Shown piece after piece: positions 1 to 8,997 of a stretch of DNA of 64,000 nt. The stretch is from Streptomyces subrutilus. Its GTDB lineage: Bacteria; Actinomycetota; Actinomycetes; Streptomycetales; Streptomycetaceae. Below the pieces are notes generated by a model that saw only the letters and a list, made by a program, of their open reading frames with translations, searched no databases and was not told the origin of the DNA. The stretch is taken from positions 3,660,501 to 3,724,500 of the forward strand of contig NZ_CP023701.1 in NCBI RefSeq assembly GCF_008704535.1, written 5' to 3'. Position 1 is the stretch's first letter. Every line of letters starts with the position of its first letter. Position numbers and translations under genes: made by a program.

Positions 1-1960
1 CGCCTCCGGCTTCCGCACCCGGGGCATCCGGCTGGAGGGCCGCTGGTGGACCCGCGACGTGGGGCCGGTGGTCGGCTACCACGTCACGGGCCGGCCCGTC
101 GCGCTGCTGCCCCTCGGCCACGGCTACGTCCTCGTCGACCAGGGCAGCGTCTCCCTGCTCGACGCCGAGACGGCCGGCCGGCTGCGGCCCGCCGCCGTCG
201 TGCTGTACCGGCCGCTGCCCGCGGCCGTGCGCGACGTCCCCAGCCTGCTGAGGTTCGGCCTCTCGCCCTCCCTGGGGCACGGCCGGGACCTGGCCCGGCT
301 CGCGCTCACCGGCGTGCTCGTCGCCCTGATCGGCCTGATCATCCCGGTCATGACCGGCAAGGTGCTCGGCGAGTTCGTGGCCGACGCCAACCGGAACCTG
401 ATCGTGCAGGGGTCCCTGGTCGTCATCGGCTCGGGCCTGGTGACCGCCGCGCTGTCCGTCGTACAGAACCTCGCCGTCCTACGGCTGGAGAGCCGCACCG
501 GCGCCGCCATGCAGGCCGGGCTGTGGAACCGGCTGCTGTCCCTGCCGGCCGCGTTCTTCACCCGTTACTCCACCGGCGAGCTGGGCACCACCGTGCTCGG
601 TGTCACCGCCGCCCAGGAACTCCTGTCCGGGATGCTCACCACGGCCACGCTGGCCCTGCTGACCGGCCTCGCCAACCTGGCCCTCGTCTTCTGGTACGAC
701 CTGACGCTGGCCCTGGTCGCCGCCGGCCTCACGGCCGTCGGCGTGCTGTTCGCCGCGGCGGCCGGCCGGCTCCAACTGCGGTGGGCGCGCAACGAGTACA
801 CGCACGAGCAGGCGATGTCCGCGATGGTCTTCCAGATGCTCACCGCCATGCCGAAACTGCGGGTGGCCGCCGCCGAGGAGCGGGCCTTCGCCGAGTGGAC
901 CCGGCTGGCCGCCCGCGGCCACGGCCTGTCCGCCCGCGTCCGCCGGGTGCAGAACAGCGTGACGACCTTCAACGCCGGCTTCCCGCTGGTGTGTTCGGCG
1001 GTCGTCTTCGGCGTGACCGCGGGCCCCCTGCACGGGGAGGTCCCGCTCGCCGTCTTCCTGCCGTTCTTCGCGGCCTTCAACCTGCTGCTCTCGGCGGGCC
1101 TGCAGTTCACCGCCTCCGCCGTGACCGCCATCGGCACCGTCCCGATGCTGGAGCGGCTGAAGCCCATCCTCGAAGCGGAGCCGGAGAACGACGGCACCAA
1201 GGTCGACCCCGGCGACCTGTCGGGCCGGATCGCCGTCTCGCACCTGTCGTTCCGCTACGGCCAGGACGGTCCGCTCGTCCTCGACGACGTCAGCCTCGCG
1301 GTGTCCCCGGGCGAGTTCATCGCCGTCGTCGGCGCCTCCGGCAGCGGCAAGTCCACCCTGCTGCGGCTGCTGCTCGGCTTCGAGACCCCCATGTCCGGCA
1401 GCCTGCTGTACGACGGGCAGGACCTCGCCGAGCTGGACGTCTCGGCGGTCCGCCGGCAGTGCGGAGTGGTACTTCAGAACGGCGCGCTCCAGGCCGGCGA
1501 CATCCTCGCCAACATCGTCGGCTCCGGCGGCCACACCCTCGACGACGCCTGGGCGGCCGCCGAGATGACGGGCCTGGCCGACGACATCCGGGCCATGCCG
1601 ATGAGCATGAACACCGTGCTCTCCGAGGGCACCAACACCCTCTCCGGCGGCCAGCGCCAGCGCCTCATGATCGCCCGCGCCCTGGTGGCCCGGCCGCGCC
1701 TGGTCTTCTTCGACGAGGCCACCAGCGCCCTCGACAACCCCACGCAGGGCCTGGTCGCCGAGAGCACGCGCCGCTTGAACGCCACCCGGATCGTCATCGC
1801 GCACCGGCTGTCCACCGTGGTCGACGCGGACCGCATCGTGGTCATGGACCGGGGCCGGATCGTCCAGCAGGGCACGTACGAGGAGCTCATGGCGGACGCG
1901 GACGGACTCTTCGCCCGGCTGGCGGGCCCGCAGATGTCCGATGCCGCCAACAGGTCCTGA
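1..1960 (+). CDS. NHLP bacteriocin export ABC transporter, permease/ATPase subunit (5' truncated by window)
   Basis: The reading frame is open from the first bases, so the N-terminus lies to the left. What is visible is a conserved GFRTRG/EGRWW-like segment, then a six-helix ABC exporter membrane domain (roughly codons 100-370) and a C-terminal ATPase. The ATPase shows Walker [10 protein letters not shown], signature LSGGQRQR, Walker [13 protein letters not shown] and the switch His in IAHRLST. This matches the second (peptidase-less) ATPase/permease of NHLP/NHLM-type RiPP clusters, which exports nitrile-hydratase-leader peptides. Sec-type features are absent. The precursor, the peptidase-fused partner exporter and tailoring enzymes are expected upstream, outside the window. 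The family call is strong; the substrate class is inferred from the family only. Confidence 0.85.
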   Translation, partial: ASGFRTRGIRLEGRWWTRDVGPVVGYHVTGRPVALLPLGHGYVLVDQGSVSLLDAETAGRLRPAAVVLYRPLPAAVRDVPSLLRFGLSPSLGHGRDLARLALTGVLVALIGLIIPVMTGKVLGEFVADANRNLIVQGSLVVIGSGLVTAALSVVQNLAVLRLESRTGAAMQAGLWNRLLSLPAAFFTRYSTGELGTTVLGVTAAQELLSGMLTTATLALLTGLANLALVFWYDLTLALVAAGLTAVGVLFAAAAGRLQLRWARNEYTHEQAMSAMVFQMLTAMPKLRVAAAEERAFAEWTRLAARGHGLSARVRRVQNSVTTFNAGFPLVCSAVVFGVTAGPLHGEVPLAVFLPFFAAFNLLLSAGLQFTASAVTAIGTVPMLERLKPILEAEPENDGTKVDPGDLSGRIAVSHLSFRYGQDGPLVLDDVSLAVSPGEFIAVVGASGSGKSTLLRLLLGFETPMSGSLLYDGQDLAELDVSAVRRQCGVVLQNGALQAGDILANIVGSGGHTLDDAWAAAEMTGLADDIRAMPMSMNTVLSEGTNTLSGGQRQRLMIARALVARPRLVFFDEATSALDNPTQGLVAESTRRLNATRIVIAHRLSTVVDADRIVVMDRGRIVQQGTYEELMADADGLFARLAGPQMSDAANRS

Positions 1961-2167
1961 GACAAGGAGATGTGACGGACAATGAGCCAGGACGGCGGTG
2001 GCGGTCGAAGGGTGCGGAGCGCCTCCGTCCGACCGCCCGCGGCAGCCGCCGTCAGGTGAGATGATCCTTCCGGAACGATGCGCCCCACGACCAACCCGCC
2101 CGCCGCTCACCTGGCGTGCGGACGGGTACGACCGATCCACCGAACCACCGAGCAGGGGGACCCACCC

Positions 2168-2350
2168 ATGTCACAAGGCCCGAAGACAGCCGCCACCAAC
2201 CTGAACGTACTGCTGCCCGTGGCGTACGCCCTGGCCGTCGTCGTCACCGCGACCCTCGCCTCCGGCAAGGTCACCACCGTCGTCGCCGTGGGCGGCGGAG
2301 TGCTGCTGGGCCTCTGGTTCGCCTTCGGCCGCCGCGCCGCCCGCGGCTGA
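2168..2350 (+). CDS. small membrane protein, hypothetical (60 aa)
   Basis: A 60-residue protein with two closely spaced hydrophobic stretches (about residues 13-30 and 33-50) and a basic GRRAARG tail. It is probably a helical hairpin in the membrane with both ends inside. The ATG is chosen because AGGGGGA ends seven bases upstream; the same frame is open further up but has no SD there. It follows the peptide exporter by about 200 bases on the same strand and could be the last gene of that cluster, or an unrelated gene. I do not recognise a family. Confidence 0.6.
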   Translation: MSQGPKTAATNLNVLLPVAYALAVVVTATLASGKVTTVVAVGGGVLLGLWFAFGRRAARG

Positions 2351-2411
2351 CGGACCCCTTCCACGGCGGAGCGGGCCCGGCGCTGACGCCGGCCGCTCCC
2401 CCCGCTCCCCA

Positions 2412-2440
2412 GAAGGCCCGGGCCGACGACCTGGGCCTTC
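2412..2440. terminator. stem-loop between convergent genes
   Basis: GAAGGCCC pairs with GGGCCTTC around a 13-base loop that can pair further (GG/CC). It lies between the plus-strand small membrane gene and the minus-strand immunity gene, so it could stop transcripts from either side. No U-tract follows, as is usual in streptomycetes. Confidence 0.4.
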
Positions 2441-2532
2441 CACACCGTACGGACCCGTCCGGCGGTCCGGCGCCGCCTCCGCACCCCCGTTGCCGGCACC
2501 TCGGTCACGCCGGGCCCGGTGCGGGGGTCACG

Positions 2533-3387
2533 TCACGCGTCGAATTCGCCGCGCCAGGCGAAGTCCAGGAGCGCCTCGGGGAGGTAGCCGGACTCGGTCT
2601 CGACCGCGATGCCGTTCGCCTTCGCCAGGCAGGCGATCGCCAGGGGGGCGAGGGCCACGACGCCCTGGATGTTCTGGGAGCGGTCCTCGTCCGCGGTCCA
2701 GTACTCCTTGTGCCAGCGGACCGCGTCGGCCAGGGCCTCGTTGAAGCCGGCGGCGTCGTTGCGCAGGTAGCGGTAGAGCATCATGATCGGCGGGTACCGG
2801 AGCTTGCCCATGGTCTCCGCGTCGACGACGCGTGCCTTCTCCGGCGCGCTCAGGTCCACGGCGCGGACCAGGTGCGTGCGCAGGTCGTCGCGGCGGAGCC
2901 AGAAGCTCTGGAGGGTCTCCACCCAGGCGTAGGTGTACTCGTCCAGCGCGCCGCCGAAGTCGCGCAGCAGCGACACCGGGATCCGGGCCAGCATGTCGAG
3001 GCGGGCCGCTTCGCGGCAGACGACCGCCAGGTAGAAGGCGTCGAGCCAGGTGTCCGCGTTGAGGTAGGTCTGCGGCCCGGTGGTGGCGAGGTGGCGCTCC
3101 TCCTGGCGGATCTTGCAGGTGACCGCCTCCCCGCCGGGTACGGCCGCGGCGAAGACGGCCGTGTGGACCTGCATGGCCAGCAGCCAGGACTCCCAGGTCT
3201 CCAGCATGACGGCGTCCGGGTCCCCGACGCAGCGCACCAGGGCGACGTTCAGCGACTCCGCGAGCGCGCCCGACCGGGACACGTGCGAGGTCTCGATCTC
3301 CTTCAGGGAATCGGACAGCGACACCTCCATGACGGGCACCACCGCCGCCATCGCGTCTTGCGGATAGTCCTGGCGCAGCACGATCAC
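2533..3387 (-). CDS. Imm49-family immunity protein
   Basis: A soluble 284-aa protein whose start (VIVLRQDYPQDA), central LETWESWLLAMQ, and ALADAVRWHKEYW followed by the acidic TADEDRSQN run match the Imm49 family. Members of this family neutralise the polymorphic toxin encoded next door. The GTG start is preceded by AAGGAGA with eight bases of spacing. The gene begins 17 bases after the toxin stop codon, so toxin and antidote are co-transcribed and probably translationally coupled. No signal peptide or membrane segment is visible, which fits a cytoplasmic immunity protein. The toxin's C-terminal nuclease-like domain is the presumed target. Family recognition is from memory of the sequence pattern. 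Confidence 0.85.
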   Translation of the reverse strand: MIVLRQDYPQDAMAAVVPVMEVSLSDSLKEIETSHVSRSGALAESLNVALVRCVGDPDAVMLETWESWLLAMQVHTAVFAAAVPGGEAVTCKIRQEERHLATTGPQTYLNADTWLDAFYLAVVCREAARLDMLARIPVSLLRDFGGALDEYTYAWVETLQSFWLRRDDLRTHLVRAVDLSAPEKARVVDAETMGKLRYPPIMMLYRYLRNDAAGFNEALADAVRWHKEYWTADEDRSQNIQGVVALAPLAIACLAKANGIAVETESGYLPEALLDFAWRGEFDA

Positions 3388-3404
3388 GGACGCCGTCTCC
3401 TTCG

Positions 3405-6260
3405 TCAGATCTTGAAGTGTTCGAGGACGGCCCCAGCGTACTGAGCGCCGCCGTCCTTGGCCTTCACCATGGCGTACTCCAAGTTTCCACCGTCCAGGGC
3501 GGTCTTGAGCTCCAGGGCGAGCTCCGCGTTGGTCCACACCCTGCCCCCGGCGTCGGTCACGTGGAGGGTCGGGCGCAGCTGCATCTCGGCGATGATCGTC
3601 CGGAGGTACGGTTCGGTGCCCTGCTTCACCATGAAGCCCTTGGCCGGCCCGACACCCTTGCGCCACATGAGGCCGGAGGAGGGCGCCTTGGCTTCGATGA
3701 TCACCAGCTTGCCGTCCGGGGTGCGGTACATCTGGTCGAACATGTTGGCGCCGTTGGGCGTCTTCGGCAGCACCTGCTCCACGGCGCCGGGGAACCGTTC
3801 CGGTACGACGTGCAGGCGGGCCGCGTCCTCGCCCAGGCGTTCCGAGAAGGAGGTGTTGTTGGAGGTGTTCTCGCCCCACCGCGGGGTGATGCGCTCGTCG
3901 AAGCGCTTCTGTGCGTCCGCCAGCCTCTCCAGCGTCTCGGCGGTGGGAGACGCCTTGTGCAGGCGCTCGGCGTTGGCGAGATCCACCGAGGCCTTGCGGT
4001 CCCTGGCGACGTCGTCGAGGTCGTCGATCTTGGGAAGGGTCTCGCTGCGGCCCAGTTCGGCGCGGCCGAACCTGGTCTCGGAGGTGGCCGAGGGGAGGCT
4101 GTTCTTGGAGATCCAGGACCCGTCGCCGTCCTTCGCCAGGATCGGCAGCTCGACGTCGTCGATCTTGGTCTGGACGCTGAGGCGGTGCCCGTCCGACCGG
4201 TAGTACTGGTTGAACCAGGTCTTGTCGGGGTCGTTGGCCCGCTGTACGAACCCGTCCTGCTTGGCCTTGACCTGCTCGGGCGTCAGCTGCGAGCCGGGCG
4301 TCGGGTGCGCCGGCTGCCCGTCGTGGCCGCCCGCCGGGTTCGTTCCGTCGCCCGCGCGGGCCGCGTCGTCGCCGAGGCCCGGGATGTCGTCGAGCCCCGG
4401 AATGCCGTCGAAGCCGCCGGGTCCGTGGCCGCCCAGGGGGTTGTGCGCGCCGCCCGAGCCCGGTCCGTCGGGGTGGCCGCCGCCCGAGCCCGGTCCGTCC
4501 GGACGGGAGCCGCCCGGGCCCTGGGAGTCGGTGCCGTGGGTGGCGGGGGTGGCCGGGGAGTCGCCGTGGCCGCCGCGCGGGGGCTGGTTCAGGTCGTTGC
4601 GCGGTGTTCCCTCCGGGGCGTGGCCGCCCGGGGTGGCGGGGTCGCCCGCGCGGCCCGTGGGGGTGTGGTCGACGCCGTGGGCGCCGTTGTGGGCGGCGTT
4701 GTCCACCGTGTGCACCGGGGCCTGGGCGTCGCTGCCGAGGCGGATGACGTCGTCGCCGCCGCGGGCGCCGACGCCGGCCAGCACCGGGACCTCCCGGCGG
4801 ACCGGCGCCTGCGTCCCGGGGGTGTGCGCGCCCGCCTCGGGCTTCGGGGAGGGCTCGGGCCTGGCCTCGTCGGCCCGCTGGTAGAGGCTGCCGTCCTCCT
4901 TGTAGAGGTTGCCCGCCTCGTCCGCGTACGTCGCGGGGCCGTCGAACGGCAGCTTCACCGTGCCCGGGGGCAGCGCGGCGGTGCCCTCGGGGAGCCTGAT
5001 GGTGTCGTCGGAGACCTTGACGGCCCCCTCGGGTATCGGGGTGTCCTTGGGCAGCTGAATCGTTCCGTCGGGCAGCTCCACGGCGCCCTCGGGAAGGCTG
5101 AACGCGCCCTCGTCGATCCGCGGGACCTCGACCCTGCCCATGCCCTTCAGACCGGCCATCACGTCGCCGATCTTCGAGATGCCGGCGCCGGCGCCCTTGA
5201 ACACGTACGTCATCGGATCGATCGCCCGACCCGCCTTGCCCGCCAGCGAGATCGCCTTCGCCGCGATCCCCGCCTTGCCCGCGCCCGCCGCCGCGCCGCC
5301 GGCGCCGCCGGTGAACACCGTCGTCAGCACGTTGAACGTGACCGCGCCCGCCGCGCGGGACGGGTTCGAACCCCACTGGTCCCAGGCGAGGAGCGCCTTG
5401 CCGGTCTCCTTCATCGCCGTCCGCGAATCGCGGATCCACGACGGCAGGTCCTTGTCGTCCGCCGCCCAGAACACCGCCGCCGCAGGCGTCGCGGTGATCA
5501 CCAGGCCCGTCGCGAGCTTCCCCAGCCCCGTCCACGCCTGCCCGGCCGCGTCCCAGCCGTCGAAGCCGACCAGCGTCCCCAGGCCCTTGATCGTGCCCCA
5601 GACGCCGTCGACGATCAGACCCTTGCCGAAGTCCCAGGCGTGCTCCCACACCTGCCACGCCGGAACCGACTCCTCCACCGCGTCGCCCCACGGCAGGGAC
5701 TTCGCGTGCTTGAGGGCCTCGGCGTCGTAGCCGTACATGCCCTCGGCGTTGGAGCCGTCGTTCACCTTCAGCGGCGCACCGCACACCAGCGCCACGATCT
5801 TGTCGTGCGCGGTCCGCTCCGCCGCCTGGAACCGCGTCCACACCTCGGCGATCTCGTTGCGGCGGTCGAGGTTCTCCTCGATGAGGTCCCCGTCCTCGAT
5901 CCAGTCCTCGTCGTGCGAGACCTTCGACCGGAACGCCGCCGCGTCCGCCTTCAGCTCCTCCAGCTTCTTCACCAGGGGCCGGATCTCCTGCGCGTACGTG
6001 CCCAGGGCCCCCGCGATGGTGCACATGTCGCCGCTGAACGACAGCGTGATGTCCACGACCGGCTTCGTCACCGCGAAGAGCTGCTCCGCCTCGGGAGCCT
6101 GGTAGTACGCCGACATCCCGCCGAAGGTCGTGTGGACCGACGAGCCGGCGTTCGCCAGCGCGCCGCCGTCCGCCGACAGGGCCTTGACCTTCTCGTCCAG
6201 CACCGACAACTGGCCGGTGAAGACGGGCACGTTGGCGGGATCGACCGGTGCGTTGCTCAC
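3405..6260 (-). CDS. T7SS-linked polymorphic toxin with C-terminal putative PD-(D/E)XK-type nuclease domain
   Basis: A 951-aa multi-domain effector. Residues 1-160 are helical and WXG/LXG-like. Residues 170-380 hold amphipathic and hydrophobic helices and Gly/Ala-rich stretches. Residues 385-450 carry short repeats of the form LP-EGA-V-LPDGT. Residues 480-660 are a Gly/Pro/His-rich linker. The C-terminal 280 residues form the variable toxin domain. Near its end MFDQMYRTPDGKLVIIEAKA gives an Asp followed about 15 residues later by E-x-K, which resembles the PD-(D/E)XK nuclease fold used by Tox-REase toxins. That enzymatic assignment is inference. The GTG start overlaps the DUF6507 stop (GTGA) and has GGGAGG upstream. 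Order in the operon is WXG-like proteins, DUF6507, toxin, Imm49, as expected for a T7SS effector module acting on competitors. Confidence 0.75.
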   Translation of the reverse strand: MSNAPVDPANVPVFTGQLSVLDEKVKALSADGGALANAGSSVHTTFGGMSAYYQAPEAEQLFAVTKPVVDITLSFSGDMCTIAGALGTYAQEIRPLVKKLEELKADAAAFRSKVSHDEDWIEDGDLIEENLDRRNEIAEVWTRFQAAERTAHDKIVALVCGAPLKVNDGSNAEGMYGYDAEALKHAKSLPWGDAVEESVPAWQVWEHAWDFGKGLIVDGVWGTIKGLGTLVGFDGWDAAGQAWTGLGKLATGLVITATPAAAVFWAADDKDLPSWIRDSRTAMKETGKALLAWDQWGSNPSRAAGAVTFNVLTTVFTGGAGGAAAGAGKAGIAAKAISLAGKAGRAIDPMTYVFKGAGAGISKIGDVMAGLKGMGRVEVPRIDEGAFSLPEGAVELPDGTIQLPKDTPIPEGAVKVSDDTIRLPEGTAALPPGTVKLPFDGPATYADEAGNLYKEDGSLYQRADEARPEPSPKPEAGAHTPGTQAPVRREVPVLAGVGARGGDDVIRLGSDAQAPVHTVDNAAHNGAHGVDHTPTGRAGDPATPGGHAPEGTPRNDLNQPPRGGHGDSPATPATHGTDSQGPGGSRPDGPGSGGGHPDGPGSGGAHNPLGGHGPGGFDGIPGLDDIPGLGDDAARAGDGTNPAGGHDGQPAHPTPGSQLTPEQVKAKQDGFVQRANDPDKTWFNQYYRSDGHRLSVQTKIDDVELPILAKDGDGSWISKNSLPSATSETRFGRAELGRSETLPKIDDLDDVARDRKASVDLANAERLHKASPTAETLERLADAQKRFDERITPRWGENTSNNTSFSERLGEDAARLHVVPERFPGAVEQVLPKTPNGANMFDQMYRTPDGKLVIIEAKAPSSGLMWRKGVGPAKGFMVKQGTEPYLRTIIAEMQLRPTLHVTDAGGRVWTNAELALELKTALDGGNLEYAMVKAKDGGAQYAGAVLEHFKI

Positions 6261-6697
6261 TTGGCGCCTCCCGCGGCGTCCTTCAGCTGGTCCAGGCGCA
6301 CGCTCTTCGCCGCGTCCTGGGCCTCCTTGGCCGCTTCCAGGTCGCCCTGGACGTACTCGTTCGTCGCCTTGGCCGCGCCCAGGACCGCGGCCTGGATGCG
6401 GTTGACCATGGCCGTGAGGTCCGTCTGCCGCTTCTCCAGGTACTGGCTGAGCGCCGCGCCCACCGGGCCCGTGCTGCCCCGGTGCGACAGGGGCACCTGC
6501 CCCGTCGCCACCGGCCCCTGCATGGCGGGCGAGGGCACCTTGGCCGCCGAGCCGGGAATCGCCGTGCCGGCCGCGTACGCGGCCTCCGACATGTCCGACA
6601 TCAGCTTGTTCAGCGCCTTCTCCAGATCACCCGCCCGCTCACCGGTGAGCTTGAGCTGGCTCTGCACACCCTGCGGCTTGATGTCCCACGACGTCAT
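6257..6697 (-). CDS. DUF6507-family small helical protein of the T7SS effector module
   Basis: A 146-aa, almost wholly helical protein starting MTSWDIKPQGVQ, a pattern I associate with DUF6507 in Streptomyces. It has no signal peptide, consistent with an ESAT-6-like chaperone or co-secreted partner. Sequence features include a central Gly/Pro/Ala-rich loop (residues 45-80) between two long helical regions. This layout recalls fused WXG100-type hairpins, but a WxG turn is not evident. The start has GGGGAG five bases upstream. It overlaps the toxin start by four bases and follows the ESAT-6-like gene by 27 bases, so it is in the toxin operon. A role in presenting the toxin to EccC is inferred from context. 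Confidence 0.7.
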   Translation of the reverse strand: MTSWDIKPQGVQSQLKLTGERAGDLEKALNKLMSDMSEAAYAAGTAIPGSAAKVPSPAMQGPVATGQVPLSHRGSTGPVGAALSQYLEKRQTDLTAMVNRIQAAVLGAAKATNEYVQGDLEAAKEAQDAAKSVRLDQLKDAAGGAK

Positions 6698-6724
6698 GGC
6701 TCCCCCGAAGCTCCGACAACCCGC

Positions 6725-7039
6725 TCAGCCGATGTTGTCGACCGCGGCCTTGGCCCGCGCCAGCGTCTGGTGCGCCGTCGCGTCGTTCTTCTCCAGCGTC
6801 GTCTTGAGCAGCCGGATGATGTTCTTCACCTCTTGCGAGGCGTTCTTCCACCGCAGTTCCTTGGCGTGGTAGTCGTCCGCCACGCCGTCCGCGGCGAAGT
6901 CCGACATCGCCGCGGTCACCTGCGCCTCGCGTGCCGCGATCACCTGCTCCAGCTGGCCGATGACCACCTGGATGTTGCCCTGTGCCTCGGTCGACGCACC
7001 CACGTCGTAGGACCGACGGTCCGTGTCACCGGCCATCAC
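6725..7039 (-). CDS. ESAT-6-like (pore-forming ESAT-6 family) small protein
   Basis: A 104-aa all-helical protein, size and composition typical of WXG100 substrates. RWKNAS in the middle supplies a W-x-N/S turn in place of canonical WxG. Helices flank it (about residues 20-60 and 65-104), suggesting a helical hairpin. Such proteins leave the cell through EccC/EccD without a Sec signal, usually as dimers. Two starts are possible: GTG at 7039, placed eight bases from GGGGAG, or ATG at 7036, eleven bases away; I keep GTG for the spacing. It lies between the WXG100 gene and DUF6507 in the effector operon. Confidence 0.7.
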   Translation of the reverse strand: MMAGDTDRRSYDVGASTEAQGNIQVVIGQLEQVIAAREAQVTAAMSDFAADGVADDYHAKELRWKNASQEVKNIIRLLKTTLEKNDATAHQTLARAKAAVDNIG

Positions 7040-7080
7040 GCATCACACTCCCCGTGTGGTTGAAGGGTTTCGGAAGGCGG

Positions 7081-7413
7081 TCAGCGGCCGGAGAACCGGG
7101 CCGCGTCGAAGTTGCCCGCGCCCATCTGCGTGCGCGCGTTGTCGCCCTGCTCCTGGTCGCCGGTGCCGAAGGCCTGCTCCATGCCGGACTGGCCGCCCAG
7201 GATGGCCGACAGCGAGGCGTTCAGTTCCTTCGTGATCGCGTCCGAACGCAGCTTGAAGGAGTCGAACGCGACCTTGCCCTGGCCGTTGAACTTGCCCTCC
7301 AGGGGCTGCGCCGCGTTGATCAGCTGCTGGATCAGCGTCCCCAGGTCGGTACTCGAGTTCCGCGAACCCGACATCAGGCTCGTCAGCACCTGCGTCCCCA
7401 TGTCGAACTTCAT
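7081..7413 (-). CDS. WXG100-superfamily protein, first gene of the effector operon
   Basis: A 110-aa helical protein (MKFDMGTQVLTSLM...). It is Gln/Asn/Ser-rich with a GKFNGQGKVAFDSFK segment, where the FNGQG/FDSF pattern is the WXG100-like turn seen in actinobacterial T7SS substrates. No Sec signal is present. Start ATG has GGGGAG four to five bases upstream; open frame continues further upstream but without an SD and through an AT-richer promoter-like stretch, so I reject the longer form. It heads the downstream half of the T7SS locus and is likely the most abundantly made component. Confidence 0.7.
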   Translation of the reverse strand: MKFDMGTQVLTSLMSGSRNSSTDLGTLIQQLINAAQPLEGKFNGQGKVAFDSFKLRSDAITKELNASLSAILGGQSGMEQAFGTGDQEQGDNARTQMGAGNFDAARFSGR

Positions 7414-7529
7414 TCCACTCCCCCGCACGCTCGAACGATCGTAAGTATGTTCATTTCTATCAACTCTCATCGCTAGTGCAACCAGCAACCGCACGGCTGT
7501 GACAAAGACCTGACAAACTCTCGGCCCCC
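7414..7529 (-). promoter_or_regulatory. intergenic region likely holding the promoter of the WXG100-toxin-immunity operon
   Basis: This 116-base gap is clearly less GC-rich than its surroundings (for example TTCATTTCTATCAACTCTCA on the plus strand). It separates DUF6177 from the WXG100 gene on the same strand. Several TTG-like hexamers and a GATAGA are present on the minus strand, but none has ideal 17-18 spacing, so the exact promoter is not fixed. Confidence 0.4.
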
Positions 7530-8963
7530 TCACTCGCCCTTCAGATGGCGCACCAACCGCTCGAAGTCGCTCCACCCCGACAGGTCCGAGGGATCCCCCG
7601 GGAACGGGTAGTAGAGCGCCGGGCGGGTCTTCGGTCCCAGTGTGACCGGCCCCACCGACAACGGGGTGCGCCGGGCGCGGTCGCCCGGCATCGCCCGGAC
7701 CTCCTCGCTGCCCAGGACGAAGGCCAGCGGCACCCCCGGCCCCTCGAACCGGGCCGGTACCGCCAGGTCACGGCGGGCTTTGCGGAGCTGTACGAGCATG
7801 GAGCGCAGGGGGTGGCGGGTGGCGAGCACCTCCGCGAGCCGCGGCAGCGCGTCCACCGGCGGCTCCTCGTCGGCCCCGTAGCCGAACGCGAGCGTGACGT
7901 CCTCCTCCACGCCCGCCTTGGTACGGGTCACCCGGACCCCGGCGAGGCCCGGCCGCTCCGGGCTCCCGACGACCACGAACCAGCTCGGCTCGGGCGAGCG
8001 CGCGTGGGCGACGTCGGTCAACCGGGCGGGCGACCACGGCAGGTTGGCGGGCTCGGCGGTCGACCAGCCGGCCGGCGCCGCACCGGTGAGCTCGCGCCAG
8101 ACCGTCTCCAGGGCCCCGCCGAGCACCAGCCGGTCGTCGGCGGGGTGCAGCGTGCGGAAGGAGACGGCCAGTTGGCGTTCGCCCGGGCCGCGGAACCGCT
8201 CCGGCGCGACCTCCCGGAACGCCGCCGCGACCGGGGTGCGCGGGTCGTCCGCGGTCGCCTCCGGGTGCACGACGGTGGAGAACATGCCCTCCTGCCAGCG
8301 CAGCACGGCGCCCGTGCGGCCGTCGTAGTAGCCGTCCCGTTCGTCCTGCACGACCCAGCGCGAGGGCCAGCCGGGCAGGGCGTCGCGCACGGCCGGGGTG
8401 AGGGTGCTGCCCGCCGGGCTGACGATCTGCAGTCCGCGCCCGGAGGCGGCGGCGGCCCGGAAGGCGTCCGAGAGCCAGGCCGTCATCGCGACGGCGGGCC
8501 GGTCGGTGATGACGACGGCGACCTTGTCGGTGAGCACGTCCACGGCCGGTTGCGCGGCGGCCGGCGCGGGGGCGACGCCCACCCCCTCGGACGGGACCAC
8601 GGCCACGGAGAGCGCGGCCCGCGGCGGCCAGGCCGTGCCGCCGTTCAGCGCGGCGACCCGGGCCGCGAAGGTGCCCGCGAGCCGCTCGGCCTCCGCGACG
8701 CCGGTGGTGGCGCGGGCCTCGGTCCACCAGAACGGCACCGGCGGCTCCACGGCCCCGAACAGCCGCGCGGCCTCGCCGGGCACCTGGACGAGCACCGGCG
8801 CCTCGACGGCCACCAGCGGCCGGCCCCGCGCGTCGCAGAGCTGGACGACGGCCCCCTCGCCCGTGGTGTCCACCAGCTTGTCCGGACCGCCGGAGAGCAG
8901 CCCCGCGAGCACGCTCCAGGCGTCGGGCATCCGCGGGGTGAGGGCGATGACGTCCTTGGTCAT
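7530..8963 (-). CDS. DUF6177 family protein of the T7SS locus
   Basis: A 477-aa soluble protein without signal peptide or clear membrane helices. Its opening TKDVIALTPRMPDAWSVLAG and the ending SDFERLVRHLKGE fit DUF6177, a family found beside eccC in streptomycetes. The body shows mixed alpha/beta segments and no catalytic motif I can name. ATG start; 34 bases after eccC, so it is probably co-transcribed with the secretion machinery. It ends 116 bases before the WXG100 operon. Function is unknown. By position it may be a cytosolic substrate-handling factor analogous to EspG, but there is no sequence evidence for that. Confidence 0.65.
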   Translation of the reverse strand: MTKDVIALTPRMPDAWSVLAGLLSGGPDKLVDTTGEGAVVQLCDARGRPLVAVEAPVLVQVPGEAARLFGAVEPPVPFWWTEARATTGVAEAERLAGTFAARVAALNGGTAWPPRAALSVAVVPSEGVGVAPAPAAAQPAVDVLTDKVAVVITDRPAVAMTAWLSDAFRAAAASGRGLQIVSPAGSTLTPAVRDALPGWPSRWVVQDERDGYYDGRTGAVLRWQEGMFSTVVHPEATADDPRTPVAAAFREVAPERFRGPGERQLAVSFRTLHPADDRLVLGGALETVWRELTGAAPAGWSTAEPANLPWSPARLTDVAHARSPEPSWFVVVGSPERPGLAGVRVTRTKAGVEEDVTLAFGYGADEEPPVDALPRLAEVLATRHPLRSMLVQLRKARRDLAVPARFEGPGVPLAFVLGSEEVRAMPGDRARRTPLSVGPVTLGPKTRPALYYPFPGDPSDLSGWSDFERLVRHLKGE

Positions 8964-8997
8964 GGGGTCGTACGGTCCTTACTGGCCGGCGGTTTCA

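Noticed and set aside
1973..2064. Short basic frame after the peptide exporter (GTG 1973 or ATG 1982)
   Set aside because: An AAGGAG is present but spacing is poor (2 or 11 bases) and the peptide is Arg-rich random-looking; no RiPP core or leader features.
5360..5376. GGTTCGAACCCC, resembling a tRNA T-loop
   Set aside because: It lies inside the toxin coding sequence and has no cloverleaf around it.
2533..6024. Minus-strand frame joining Imm49 in frame with a long Arg/Gly-rich upstream part
   Set aside because: The upstream part is a shifted reading of the toxin gene; the real start is GTG 3387 with a proper SD.
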